A stretch of 64,000 nt of DNA. Source: Anagrus nilaparvatae. Its lineage: Eukaryota > Arthropoda > Insecta > Hymenoptera > Mymaridae. The notes below the pieces were generated by a model. The model made no database searches, was not told the origin of the DNA, and saw only the letters and a program-made list of their open reading frames with translations. This document shows positions 35,838-47,756 of the stretch, piece after piece (positions within the stretch are counted from its first letter, which is position 1; the number at the start of each line of letters is the position of its first letter). Made by a program: the position numbers and the translations under genes. The stretch lies in the NCBI GenBank assembly GCA_022575985.1, contig JAKSXM010000007.1:65006501-65070500 (forward strand), given 5' to 3'.

Positions 35838-38800
35838 AAAAAAAAAAAAACTTTGCATATACTCAACATTTCCATAAAATTCAATTTAAATAATTAAATT
35901 CAATAATGTCTAAAAGTATGAAGTTAATACAAAACAACTTACTGTTTTCTGAATATAAAATCTAATCTTTCAAAGGAACATGAATAAAAGGAGCTTAAAA
36001 TAAATTTTTAATGTTATTTTCTTACTTAATTATTTAAAACATTAAATTTATTTGTAAACAGTGTTAGAATTCTAATAGCATAAACCTGGCCTAATATACA
36101 CCCTGATATTAAATTCATTAAATAAATATATTAAATAAACATTAGATATCTTAAAAATTTAAATTAGGAAAATAAAATGTAGGGTATTAAATGATAATAA
36201 TAGGATAGTTTCATAATAAAGAAACTTTAGTTCCAATTTGTGTAATTATTGTCTATTCAAATAAAGTAAAATAAATAAACATTTAACGGTCTTGATGTTA
36301 TCGATTATATCTTTATCAAGTTTTAAATAATTATTCGCTTTAAATTTTATTTAAAATTTATAAGTTATATATCTCATTTTAAAAAAGACTTATTTCAAGA
36401 GATTTAGTCATTTTGAGCCCTTTGACTAATCTTTTGAATAAGTCTGAAAATATTTAAAATATCATTATTTTAATTTACTATTTTGAATGAATAAATAATA
36501 AAATTCTAAGAAATAATTCAAAAAATAAAATATTTAACATAAAACATATTAAAATTTTAAGAAAGCATTAAAAAGTAGCAGCTAAAACGTAAAATGTGTG
36601 TTATAGATACAATATAAGAAAAATATGCTCTGTAGTTCGATATCGATGTTGTTTATAATAACATATATATATATATATAAATATATAGTCCATTTTTAAT
36701 TAAAATCATGTATTTTAGGAAATGGTAAAGTAGACTAAAATCAGACGTATAATCACTTCTTTTGTTTATACTAATTGAAATACAGCCAAAAAATTTACTA
36801 CCTACTTTTGCAGAAGTTAGTACAAACCAGGTACGAACAGAATTATTTTAAACAAAAATTGTGATTATACCCACATAGATTCAACTTTGGCTAATTAAAG
36901 CCTAATTAGGTATTCATGTTTTAAAATATTTAATTTTAATATTTATACAGTTTTAATTGTTAAAGTGTCCGTACACACAAAAATTTATGTATACAAATGA
37001 TTATATTTATTAATTTGAAAAACAATATTCATTTATTACTACACTTTGAGAATTTGAACAATTATTTAATTATTTAATAAAAACATGTTCCTTAGCCATG
37101 CAAAGAAAAAAAGTAAGTTGTTTTGAAAGCCGGACAAATATATTTACTTCAAACTTTTGATATTTTGAATTTAAAAAATCATTAAAAATGAATCATATAA
37201 TGTATTTTATAAGAATATAATATTATAAGATTGAAAAATGGCACTTCCGTTGCTAAAAAATAGAACATCCCAGCCAGGGAAATGATTGTTTACCATGTTA
37301 GGTAAATTATATACTCTAGTCGTAAAGAAATATTTTAATTAATAGAGAAATTATAATTTTAAATAATGTGATGAGGGATTACACACTCAAGATATAAATA
37401 TTTTGATTTATTTATACTTTTTCTTTTTTATTGATGTATACAAATTTGATAAAATAATTGTCTTTTTTTTATATTAATTTTCAGACTGAAAGATGTTAAA
37501 GTGCTCAAATATATATGATTTTTCTTAAATAATCAAATAATACCTTTTTTTAATTACTTACATCAATTAATGAGTTAATTGATGAGACTGGTGTATGATA
37601 ATTTTAGAATTCATTCATTATTAATAAAAAAAAAAAAAAGCTAATAATTTTTCACAAATTTGATAAATTTTCTTGTTCCTAAAAAAAATACGTAAAACTA
37701 TTTTAATAAACATAAAGATAGTTTTAAAAAATAAGACTGAAGATAAAATAAAGGTACCTGAAAAAAAAATATTTGAATTGACAAAAAAAAAATTTCAATC
37801 AACTTGAGTGTTTATCCCTCGATATATTGTACTTTATTTTATTTTATTTTATTTAAAAATTGAAAAATATAGCTTTCTAAAATATAATTAATATTAAAGG
37901 TTGGCAAAAATAACTTAAAATTTAAGTTAAATAAAATAAACTTAAGTATATATAATGCCCGGAAGTTGCCAATATATAATAAATATTAGGAAATAATTGT
38001 TACTTAAAAGATAAAAATTATTTATATTATATTGATTGTTACCGTTATAATGAAAAACAAAAAAAAAACAAGTAAATTTTAGAAAAAAAAAATTAAATGT
38101 TTTTAGATTGAAAAAAGTATTGTTAAAAATTTAGTAAAAAAATAATACAATAAAATCTTCTTTAGAAAATAAAATAACTGATTTTGTTCTAAAATATACT
38201 TAAAAATTAATGTCATTTTCTTGCATATTATAACTAAATATATACTATAACTAGTATTTATAATAAAATTAATTAAATTTTATTTTATTTTTTTTTTTTT
38301 AATTATATAATTAATATACAAAAAATATATAGAATGTGATAATTAAGTGGATTTGATTAAATTTAAAAAATTTTTTTCGAATCTTAATTTAATTTAATTT
38401 TGTTGATTAACATATTAAAACGCACAGATGTATAACTATTATTTAATTAACGCAATATAAAATAAATTTTTGTGCTTAAAACAGTCTCTTGCAACAATAT
38501 TGCAGATATACGATGATAAGAATATGATCCTTACATTCAAGCATTAAGATAATTATTGCTTTTTGATATCGACATGCAATAATTTTATAAATTAACTGAA
38601 ATTATTATCGACTAAAATAATAATTCTTCTAAATAAAAAAAATTCAATGTTATAAATTAGAGTATATAAAATAGAAAAATCATTCTATAATTATAATAAT
38701 AATATAAACCTAAAAGAAAATTATCGGTGTCAAAACAAATTAAAAATAAACTGCTTATAATTATTGAATGCTAAGCGACAGCAACATGAAAAATCTTTTA

Positions 38801-39406
38801 ATTTTTAACATTAATTCAGCAATATTAATCACTATAATTTAAACATTAAATAAAAAAATGTGTGATAGTTAGATAATATTTATTATGAAAAATATGTGAA
38901 AAAATGTATAGTATTTTAGTGTAAATAGTTTTTTTTTTTTTTGTTACATCTTTTATTATTATTTATTTATTTATTTATGTATTTATTATTAGTAGTAGTA
39001 TAAAAAGAATTCGCCTTTAATTATCTGCCGGTTGTTGCCATTATTCATTAAAAAAATTAAAATGTTATCAAAAATAATTAAAAAAATTATTAGAAAAAAA
39101 AATAAAAAATAAGTAAAAAAAATCAAAAAAAAAATAAATAAATCAACTGCTGTTATTATATAATATTTAAATAACAATTAATAAATAATAATAATGCATA
39201 TTAAATAATATTCGACTGTTTCATGCTATAAAAAAACAAAAAAAGTGTATATATAGAATGTTACATGTATAAGTGATAAATAACATTAAAAAAAATATAT
39301 AATAATATATACAAAAATTAATATGTAAGCTGTCGAAATAGAATTGTCCTAAATGATATGACAAAAACAAAAATATAGTGCCATTAAATTAAAAAAATTT
39401 TCTGCT
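35838..39406. other. Intergenic between convergent RGS7 and LPMO genes
   Basis: About 3.5 kb of AT-rich sequence with A-runs, a (TA)n near 36663-36680 and TTTTA repeats near 37831-37855. No gene, RNA gene or paired repeat was recognised. Confidence 0.5.
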
Positions 39407-39416
39407 TTTATTTATT
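39407..39416 (-). terminator. LPMO polyadenylation signal candidates
   Basis: Two overlapping minus-strand AATAAA hexamers lie 40-50 bp beyond the stop codon. Another overlaps the stop itself (39451-39456). Confidence 0.4.
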
Positions 39417-39454
39417 TAAATATGATCATATAAAATTACATTATGAAAGGTTTA

Positions 39455-42400
39455 TTAATATTTATATAAAGAAGTTGGATTTTCATAGCATTGACATCGA
39501 TCTTGAGGACATTCGTAATATGGATATTTAATGCATTTATCCATACAGTAAATAGAAGCTCCTTGCTTACCAATTAGATCTCCAGTTGCTTCACAATCAG
39601 TTCTATTTTATGTTTGTAAAAAAAAATTAATTAATTGAAATTATCATACTTTTGTATGTTATAATCAACTTACGGGCATGTGCAAATTTCTCTTGGGCAG
39701 TTTGGTGGATAATGAAGACAATTTTTTTGACACCATTCATTCATACCAGGTTTTAAACGATCTAATGGATTTCTTGGATAACATACTTGTGATCTAAGCA
39801 AAAAAAAATTATTTTTAATAATATTTTATAAAGTATTTTTAAATTTTTACCTTAAAATAATTGGTGAAATCATTGATGCTGCTGTTTCATCTCTGAAATA
39901 AATTAAATATGGGTTGTCTTGTTGCACAAAAAGTGGTGGAAGTCCAGATGTACTTGTTGTTATACTGACATCAGCACAATTTCTAAATGTTTCAGGATTC
40001 CCACATCCAATGGATTCTGTTCCATTATCGCAAATTCCCCACATGTTTGCTGTACATTTTAAATTTAAATTTTTTTAGTTTATTGAAACATTAATAGAGG
40101 GTGTTGACATGAATAAAAATGAGAATTACGAATTTTATTTTAATTGTTAATAATAAATTGCTCTTAATATAATTTTCTGATTTTAATGAAATTATTTTTT
40201 ATTTCTTAAAGTTCATTTGACAAAGTTTTTGAGAATAATTTTGTAACAAATATGTAATATTTTACTGAAACCGCGGTAGTCAAGCTCATGTCAATGTTTC
40301 TACCAAATTTGAATAAATTTTTCGCCGAAATTTATAAAAGTAGAAATCCTTTTTTTTTAATTAAAATTTTAAGCTTTGCAAAATAATATATTACGAGCCC
40401 GTGTCCAGAAAAGTAAAGAATTGCTCAAATCCGAGCAAATCCGAATTACCATCCGAGGCTGGTAAACTGCGATTTGGATCATTCTTTATTTATGGACAAG
40501 GCAAGGGTCGTATACGATTTTTCTTCGTCTGTTCAAGAAAACTCGTTTTTTTGTACTGCGGCCCAAAGTACGTATTTCCCGGCAAAGTCCGGCAAAGACG
40601 TATTTTCTCGCCACAGTCGCAAAAAAATTTTGTACCATCCTCGGCCATAAACAAAGAATGACCCAAATCGCAGTTTACCATCCTCGGCTTCGCCTCGGAA
40701 GGTAATTTACATACGATTTGGGCCATTCTTTATTTTTCTGGCCTAGGACCGTAATATACTATTTTCCGGTCACGCAGTGGCCGGGAATTACGTGTTTTCT
40801 GGACGCTGACAAGAAAAATTATTTTTTCTGGTTAATTAAATGATAAAATTTTTCTTCTTCTGTTGGCGAAAAAACACGTCTTTGCTAGACGCGCAGCGTT
40901 ACTTTACTTGCATTATAATTAATTCAAAATTAATTTTAAAAAATGAGATGCATTTTTTAAGAGATAAAATAAATGAACTTTAAAGTATAAAATATAATAC
41001 AAGATGAAAATTAACACCACTCGCATTAATAGCCATTCAAAATTAAAATTAAAATTATTTTTTTATATATTACTAAAAGTGTAATAAGATCTCGGAGTAA
41101 ATATAAATGTTAATTTAAAATATTTATGCTTCTTCATTTAAAAAAAAAAAGTATCGAATTTCTGTTTTGACTGCCTATACTAAAATTCAAGATAAATGTA
41201 TTATAGTACTTTGATAAAGTTGATATATTATGCATATTATATATAATCGAAAAGAAATGGAAGAAAATTTTTTATACATATTAATATTATTTGACAAAGA
41301 TAAAGATAAGAAAATATTTATGCCTGCACTATAGCCTGACAGTTAAATAAATTGTAATAATTTACGATTTATAAGTTCATAGGTAAAGTTCTAGTGACTA
41401 CTTTACAACCAAAAAAATTTCCAAAATTTGTTAAATTTTTTATTTATTTTTTTGGGTCATAAATGCTTAATGAGTTTCCTGGGCAATTTGGAATAAAATT
41501 CTGTTTGACTCATATTGAAGAAAATTCAATTTCAGGTTTTCGAGGGAAATTTGTCTCCAAATATTTTCAATAATAAGTTATAGCTAATTGGAAAAAAAAA
41601 TAAAATAAAAAATGCTCAAAAATTTATAAATAATTATTACCAATTTTGACTTTTTATAAAGGTAAGTGAGGCTGTCTCTACAGCAAATAAGATTATCTTT
41701 TTTTTAAATTATATACACTTCTACACTGAAAAAAATTCCGCTTGCTGCAAGCGGACAATCCACTTAGGGCAAGCAGAATTCAGTTTATGGCTAGCGGAAT
41801 TTTTTTTTCTTTGCAAGCAATTGCAAATGACTTGAAACGTAAAGAAAATTAAAAAAACACATTTTTTCTTTTTTTTTCCAAAATTTTCTCAAATCTCATC
41901 ATTCTTGAAACGTAAAGAAAATTAAAAAAACACATTTTTTCTTTTTTTTCCAAAATTTTCTCAAATCTCATCATACTTGAAACGTAAAGAAAATTAAAAA
42001 AACACATTTTTTCTTTTTTTTCCAAAATTTTCTCAAATCTCATCATTCTTGAAACGCAAAGAAAATTAAAAAAACACATTTTTTCTTTTTTTTCCAAAAT
42101 TTTCTCAAATCTCATCATACTTGAAACGTAAAGAAAATTAAAAAAACACATTTTTTCTTTTTTTTCCAAAATTTTCTCAAATCTCATCATTCTTGAAACG
42201 CAAAGAAAATTAAAAAAACACATTTTTTCTTTTTTTTCCAAAATTTTCTCAAATCTCGTCATACCGAAATACGCATATCCCAAGTAAGCGGGAAAAAATT
42301 TTTTTTTAATTTTCTTAACGTTTCAAGTCATTTGCAATCGCTTGACGAGAAAAAAATTCCGCTAGCGGATTTTTTTTCAGTGTATACTGGGAATCATAAA

Positions 42401-44370
42401 TAAAATTATATCGTCTGGTGTAAAAAAGGCTTAAACATAAATTCAAAATATAAAAAATATCACCAACCTGTATAATAAGTCCATTGTAACACACATTGAG
42501 TACAAGTTAAATAAGCAGGTAATCTAACTTGATATTGGAAAATACCACTTTTTTCTGATTCCGATGGAATCATAAATCTTAATTCTTTACTTCCAGCTAA
42601 ATATAACGGATGCCTAAATTTAATTTTAAATTTTTATATAAATTTTGCACTTTTTTTGTGAAAAAATTTAAATTATTAATTTTTATTATTTTCTGTTTTA
42701 TAATAACGGTTTTTAAGTTCCAATTCTATTTCAAGAATTTGCATTTTCAAATTTTGTTCATGGTGCTTTAGAATTTGTATATAAATTTTTAAAACTGCCT
42801 GATTTGGTAAAATGGAAATTTTATCAACGTTTGATTTTAATGATTTATATTTATGAATACGAACTTTTTTGTTTTGCACATGCATGTTTGTTTAAGAAGG
42901 ATAATTAACCGACTAATGAATTGAACACGATTATGACGTGCTTTCAAAGCTTTTTTGAAGTAACGAGTATTGTCACAAGAGGGAAGAGATTATAGGCAAG
43001 AAATGTATATTAGCCTGCCTGGCATTTTAAAAATGAGATTAAAATATTATCCTGATGATCCAAATGCTTTACTTCTTTAGGATTTCCAAGTATTAACTCT
43101 AATAGGCCAAAAAATTTATACTGACATTTTTTTAAAATTAAAACCTCATTCAAATTGTTGGAATTACTTGAGAGTAGCCATAGTTACTTTTTTTTTTTTT
43201 AATACCCAAAAATATTTTAAAATTAAGAGTTAGGCTAAGCACCACATTATTTATTTCTGGTAGCAAATAGTCTTTCAGGTACTAATTTATAATTTTAAAG
43301 GAATGGGAATAAATTAAAACTCAGGAAAAAGTACAATATTTAATTTTCAAGCTCAGCGACTGTGGATACTTTCAGGGAACCTGCTTTACTGAAATTATTG
43401 CAAACAGTATTTTTTTTAAATTACTATTATTGAATAGCATACTGACCGATTAAAACAATCTTGTGTTGCTTCAGTTGTCGGATCATTGTTAGGACATAAA
43501 TAAAGTTCAAAATAACCTAGGTGATTAGCCGTTAATTCAATCTCTATGTCAATTACCTAAAATTATGAAAAAAATTGTTTTATTTAAATTGATAAATTAT
43601 AAATAATAATTTAATTGAGTTTGTATTGCAAAAGAATAAAAAAGAAAAATATCTGTAAATTTTTTTTTCACTATGATTGGTACTAGAGGAAAATTTATAT
43701 TAGTCTCGGTGGGCTTAAAAAATTAATATGTGAAATTGTGAAATGTAAAAGTATAATTAAATTACTTTTATAGATCGTTTAAAAATATAGGTAATAATGA
43801 CCATGCGATTATTGACATCAGAACTTTTATTTTTTTATTTTAGGCGTCAGATTTCTAGGCCCATTTTTGTTGTGGAAAATTACAAATTTTATAAAATTCT
43901 TTTGATATAAGATTATTTACCTGTCCAACTTGATAATGCCTGACAATCGTTCCTTTAGCAAATTCACCACCAGCTTCATGAGGTCTTGGTGATGGTAAAT
44001 TATAAGCATCTCCACAAACTCCACATTTTCCTTCATTTTGAATCCACTGTACTAAAAAATTACTTGATTATATTTAAAGAATTGCTTACAATTAAAAAAT
44101 GTATTTAAAAAAAAAAAATAGAAAATTAACCAACCTGCATAACCACCGCAATAAAGTTCATTATCATTATAATTAACTGGATTTGGAAAACCAAGACGCC
44201 AACAACTATTACGTGCTGGTGGGTCCATTAATCTTCCATGACCTGTTACAAAATATCTGTAATTTATCTAAAAAAAATAGATTTAATAAATTTTTTGTAT
44301 ATTTTTATATTATAAAAAATTATTAGAGTACCTGTAGTAATAAAATTGTTATTATCCTAAAATAATCCAT
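39455..44370 (-). CDS. Secreted AA15 lytic polysaccharide monooxygenase, 8 exons
   Basis: A copper enzyme that oxidatively cleaves chitin or cellulose-type chains outside the cell. Hand-spliced exons on the minus strand: 44332-44370, 44135-44267, 43921-44051, 43447-43556, 42468-42613, 39851-40049, 39674-39793, 39455-39602. All are GT-AG and phase-consistent, giving 341 aa. Residues 1-22 form a signal peptide that ends just before His23 (HGRLMDPPARNSCW). That histidine must become the free N-terminus of the mature enzyme. The second brace histidine is His113 in LTANHLGYFE, 90 residues later. Other family landmarks are CGVCGDAY, CVLQWTYYTANMWGICDNGT and GCGNPETFRNCADV, where the aromatic of the axial copper position is probably Phe208. 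After the catalytic domain (about 23-217) come a linker and a cysteine-rich C-terminus with two similar modules, WCQKNCLHYPPNCP...CTC and YCMDKCIKYPYYECP...CQC. Insect AA15 proteins act in cuticle or peritrophic-matrix remodelling or digestion; the substrate here is not known. Confidence 0.93.
40395..40835. repeat. Dispersed GC-rich repeat inside LPMO intron 5 (best copy)
   Basis: This insertion stands out by its GC content. The block GGTAAACTGCGATTTGGATC at 40460 recurs in inverted form as CAAATCGCAGTTTACCATCC near 40662, so the element folds back with arms of about 85 bp. It also contains CCTCGGCTTCGCCTCGG and GGTCGTATACGATTTTTCTT. Related copies lie at 21.95, 28.6, 29.2, 45.1 and 56.6 kb. 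Small open frames over it (40401-40661 plus, 40490-40726 minus) reflect its GC content and not genes. Confidence 0.75.
41724..42382. mobile_element. MITE 3: CACTG-ended element with internal tandem array
   Basis: A 659-bp element in LPMO intron 5. It starts CACTGAAAAAAATTCCGCTT and ends GCGGATTTTTTTTCAGTG, with TA immediately outside each end. Inner arm sequence CAAATGACTTGAAACG on the left (about 41824) returns inverted as CGTTTCAAGTCATTTG near 42319. The middle is a 72-bp tandem array. Termini and TA flanks match the two MITEs at 24 kb. Confidence 0.8.
41831..42263 (+). repeat. 72-bp tandem repeat, six copies
   Basis: Units start CTTGAAACG(T/C)AAAGAAAA and run through ACACATTTTTTCTTTTTTTT to CTCAAATCTC(A/G)TCAT. 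Copies are nearly identical and differ at a few fixed sites (T/C in the first block; T or A after CATCAT), which alternate between neighbouring units in part of the array. Because 72 is divisible by three, the minus strand stays open for 144 codons with a 24-residue repeat; this is a by-product and not a gene. Confidence 0.92.
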
Positions 44371-45054
44371 TTTTTTGTTTGTTTTCGTTTTTCTGCAAAA
44401 TAAAATATTATGTAAGGAGTTTTATTTTATTGACTTAAAAATGAATAAAAAAGTTTGATAAAAATATTCTATACCCAATAAAACCTTGAATTTAATAAAA
44501 TTTTGCAATTTTATTTATTTATTTTTTTGTTATTGTGCCAATAAAAAGTTTCAACAATAATATTTAAATATTTTTACATCTTATTATAGCAAATAGTATA
44601 ATATTTAGTATTATATACTCTTATATGGTTCTGTTTGAAATTTTGAACTTAAGTTTTTAATTTAAACATATTTTGAAGATTTTATGAATAAATTTGTAAA
44701 AACAACATTAAAAACAACATCCGAACTATTTATTTTTTTAATAGGGTTGTTGCATGAAAAAAATTTTGAAATTATTTTAGGTTCGTTTTGTAGCTTATTA
44801 GATACATATTTTTTTATTTTATTAGTTAGATAGGAGCTTTTTTCACGAGATGACATTATTCACCCCTTCTATCGTTTTTTAATGGCTAACAACTCTATTG
44901 TTTTTAATTATTATGATAAATAAAAAAAATCTTATCAAATATTTCTTAATATATTTTCAGAATATCAAATAATTTCAATACCATGTAACAACCCTATTTG
45001 TAAAACTATAGCTATATGTATTTACAGTACTAAATAGAATTAACAAAATGTTAA
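44371..45054. other. Upstream region of LPMO, no feature seen
   Basis: AT-rich. It must contain the LPMO promoter, but no recognisable core elements can be told apart from the background. Confidence 0.4.
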
Positions 45055-45250
45055 TTGTCAATTATGTTGACCCAAGATCAGAAAAAAAAGAATGGTCCAA
45101 GTCCCACGCAAGTTACCACTCAAGTAAACTGTCATTTGAGGCATTCTTTTTTTATGACCAAGGGTCGTATACGATTTTTCTGGCTCAGTGGCGAGAAAAA
45201 GGGATTTTCTGGACACGCAGTGCCTGGGAAATACGTGCCTTTGGGCTGCT
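45055..45250. repeat. Dispersed GC-rich repeat fragment (40.4 kb family)
   Basis: Contains CCAAGTCCCACGCAAGTTAC, AAACTGTCATTTGAGGCATT, GGGTCGTATACGATTTTTCT and GGACACGCAGTGCCTGGGAA, matching in order parts of the copy at 40.4-40.8 kb. Confidence 0.65.
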
Positions 45251-46925
45251 GACTGCTGATTATAGAAAAATCTTTATTTTTTGAATATAAAATGAATATA
45301 TAATAAACATAATTATGATACAAACTTCTTTTTTACAATTAATATGCGATTTTCGTAAAAATTCTTTTACAATCTAGAGATCATTTCACTTGCGAGAAAA
45401 ATTTAATTACGAAAATACATATTTTCTGCGAATTGAGGTATTAAAAATATTCTACAAAATAATGATCCTCTGGGAATAAAAATGGATCCTGACAGAGAAA
45501 TAGGATCACCAAATTTGAAATGATTCAATTTTGACCGGTAAAGAGATCTACAAATTCATAAATTTAAAACTACAACCAGATTAAAACAACAATGCACTTA
45601 ATAAAAAATATTAATATTTTTAAAAAAATAACATTTTTACATAAAGTACCGTTTTGTATACCTGCATAATTTATTTAGATTTTTATAATTTTTTATTTGA
45701 ACAAAAAAAAAAGTTAAAAATAACTCATCACACAAAAAAATTAATTATTATTTTTTATCAAAAAATATCATGAAATGAAACATTGTAACAAAAAATTTTA
45801 TTTTGTTATTTTCAACTATTTTTTTACCTAATTTAATACCTGTTTTTTTGATCAAATCTTATAATTATGAATCATATCAAATTAGAATAATTTAAGATTC
45901 ATATAGGCATATGAAATTTAAAAAAAAAAATTAATTTTTAATACAAGGTAACTTGAATCTTAAATTGTTTATTTTTGAAAAAAAAAGGGATAATCCTTTA
46001 TCCTTATGAATGTATGTGTATGAAAGATATAAATGAAGACAATTTATAATAAACAAGGCTTTGCATTTAAAAAAGGGTATCTCTCATAATAATAATAAAT
46101 GAGTTTGCATGTTTAAAATTTATAAATGTCATTACATACTTACAATATATTGAAATTTTTATCCATATAATGTCAATGAACTTTAAATTGTTTAGCAATA
46201 AATATGTAAGAATTTTTTATCAATATTCAAGGATAATTTATCTTAATGAGATTTTTATATAATTTTTAAAAAATTAATATATTTTTTTTTTTTTTGAATC
46301 CCAAAAAGTCAAAAGTCTTGAAATTTCATAAAATTTTGAACATTTTTTTAATCTCAAAAGCTTAGGGTTTGGAAGATATTGGGAACTTAATTTACCAAAA
46401 ACATTTCAAACTACCAAAAATTGTTCATTTAAAAAATCTTATTTTTCAATAAATTACTGATTTAAACCAATAAAAAATAAATTTTAAAATCTTATTTTGA
46501 AGTAAAAGAAACTAAAATAAGTACCAACATACCTTAAAATATTATATTTTTAAAAAATACCAAAAACAGCACCACTTTTGCCTCATAAATGAGGCATCAT
46601 AAATTTTCACTACAATATTTAAATTTCAATAACAAAAAAACAAAAAAATTTAAACACCATAAACTGTAATGATCTTCAAGCCAAAAGAGTTCAGAAAGAA
46701 CTAATAATAAAACATTGACAAACAGTGTTTCTGTCTTTGGTACCGTATAATATTTTATCAGGTGGAGGAAGAGACCGAACAAGTATTTGCGACAAGGTCA
46801 CATATGAAGAAAAATTATAATTTATTTATATTCTCTTTTTATTTTATTTTTTGATTCATTATGCTTCCCTTATGAATCGCCGTTATAAATTACGTGACAT
46901 TTTATACTAAAAAATTTTTATTAAT
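45251..46925. other. AT-rich intergenic, no gene seen
   Basis: No supported gene or structured repeat. The open frame 46597-46782 (minus) has no family signature. Confidence 0.5.
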
Positions 46926-47756
46926 CTCTTCATTTTTTATGATATTGATTCAAAAGTATCAATTATGTAGACAAGTTTTTTATCTTTTGATTTTTTATAT
47001 TTTTAAATGTATATAGCAGGTATAGGTATAATAAATACATTATAAAATAATTTTAAATTTACTAACAAAAAATTGTACCTAATGCGATTAGGTATTATCT
47101 TATATTCGACAATAACGGAATATAAATTACGTGAATTTGAAGGATATTGCGAAAAATTTGAGTTTATGTGTATAAGAAATAATTTGCATAAAAGAAAAAT
47201 AGCAGTTTTAATAAAATAAATTTATAATTATAATATCAAAATGTTTTGCCGTTCCCTAAAATCTTCTTTTTTATAATTTCTAAAATTGCGCGCACAAAAA
47301 ATTTCAACCAATAGAATGTTTTGGAGCCAAAAAGAAAATACCTGCGTAATATGGAAATATAGAATCGAAATTTGCACTTATTAAGAACACATATTATTAT
47401 AATTAGCATTCTAAATATAACGATTAAGGTAAGTACCAGTATTATTTTTTATTATCTGCCATAAAATAATTTATTATTATCTGTTCATTAGGTATAAGAA
47501 AAGTTAAAAATAATTTGCGGTTAATTGCAGCTGTATCTTGTCGTCTGCACTTTTACATTTAGAAAATATTGACAGTTATTAATTCAAATCGCAAACTGTT
47601 TTTCTATGTTTTATTGTTTTAAAACTTAAATGTGAAATAAAAACTATTAAAATAATTGTTAATTAATATAGGTATGTACTAGTACTTAAGTAATAAATAA
47701 TAGAGTTGAATGAATTAAATAAAAAGTTTATATTATTTCCTCAGAAGAACATCAAC
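46926..47756 (+). promoter_or_regulatory. Duplicated 5' region of F-box/LRR gene 1 with 5'-UTR intron
   Basis: About 830 bp here match the region 51999-52815 upstream of the second gene. A block of about 60 bp at 47284-47345 (GCGCGCACAAAAAATTTCAA, CCAATAGAATGTTTTGGAGC, ...ATACCTGC) is identical in both, includes a CCAAT word, and is a good candidate for shared promoter sequence. Closer to the gene, TATAGGTATGTAC at about 47668-47680 and TTATTTCCTCAG ending at 47744 form a matching donor and acceptor for a 73-bp 5'-UTR intron. The upstream ATG at 47706 falls inside that intron, which argues for translation starting at 47757. Confidence 0.6.

Noticed and set aside
40401..40726. Overlapping open frames on both strands around 40.5 kb
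   Set aside because: They coincide with a GC-rich foldback repeat in an LPMO intron; the same peptide pieces appear at other repeat copies.
22110..42263. Tandem repeats as CRISPR arrays
   Set aside because: Units are 72, 125 and 139 bp of diverged direct repeats without spacer structure, in eukaryotic DNA with introns and no cas genes.
41849..42283. 144-codon minus-strand frame with a perfect 24-residue repeat
   Set aside because: It is a translation of the 72-bp tandem array in a MITE. The unit length is a multiple of three, so the frame stays open by chance.
47706..47756. Upstream ATG of F-box/LRR gene 1 giving 17 extra residues
   Set aside because: It falls in a predicted 5'-UTR intron (GTATGT to CTCAG), and the second gene does not conserve the extension.
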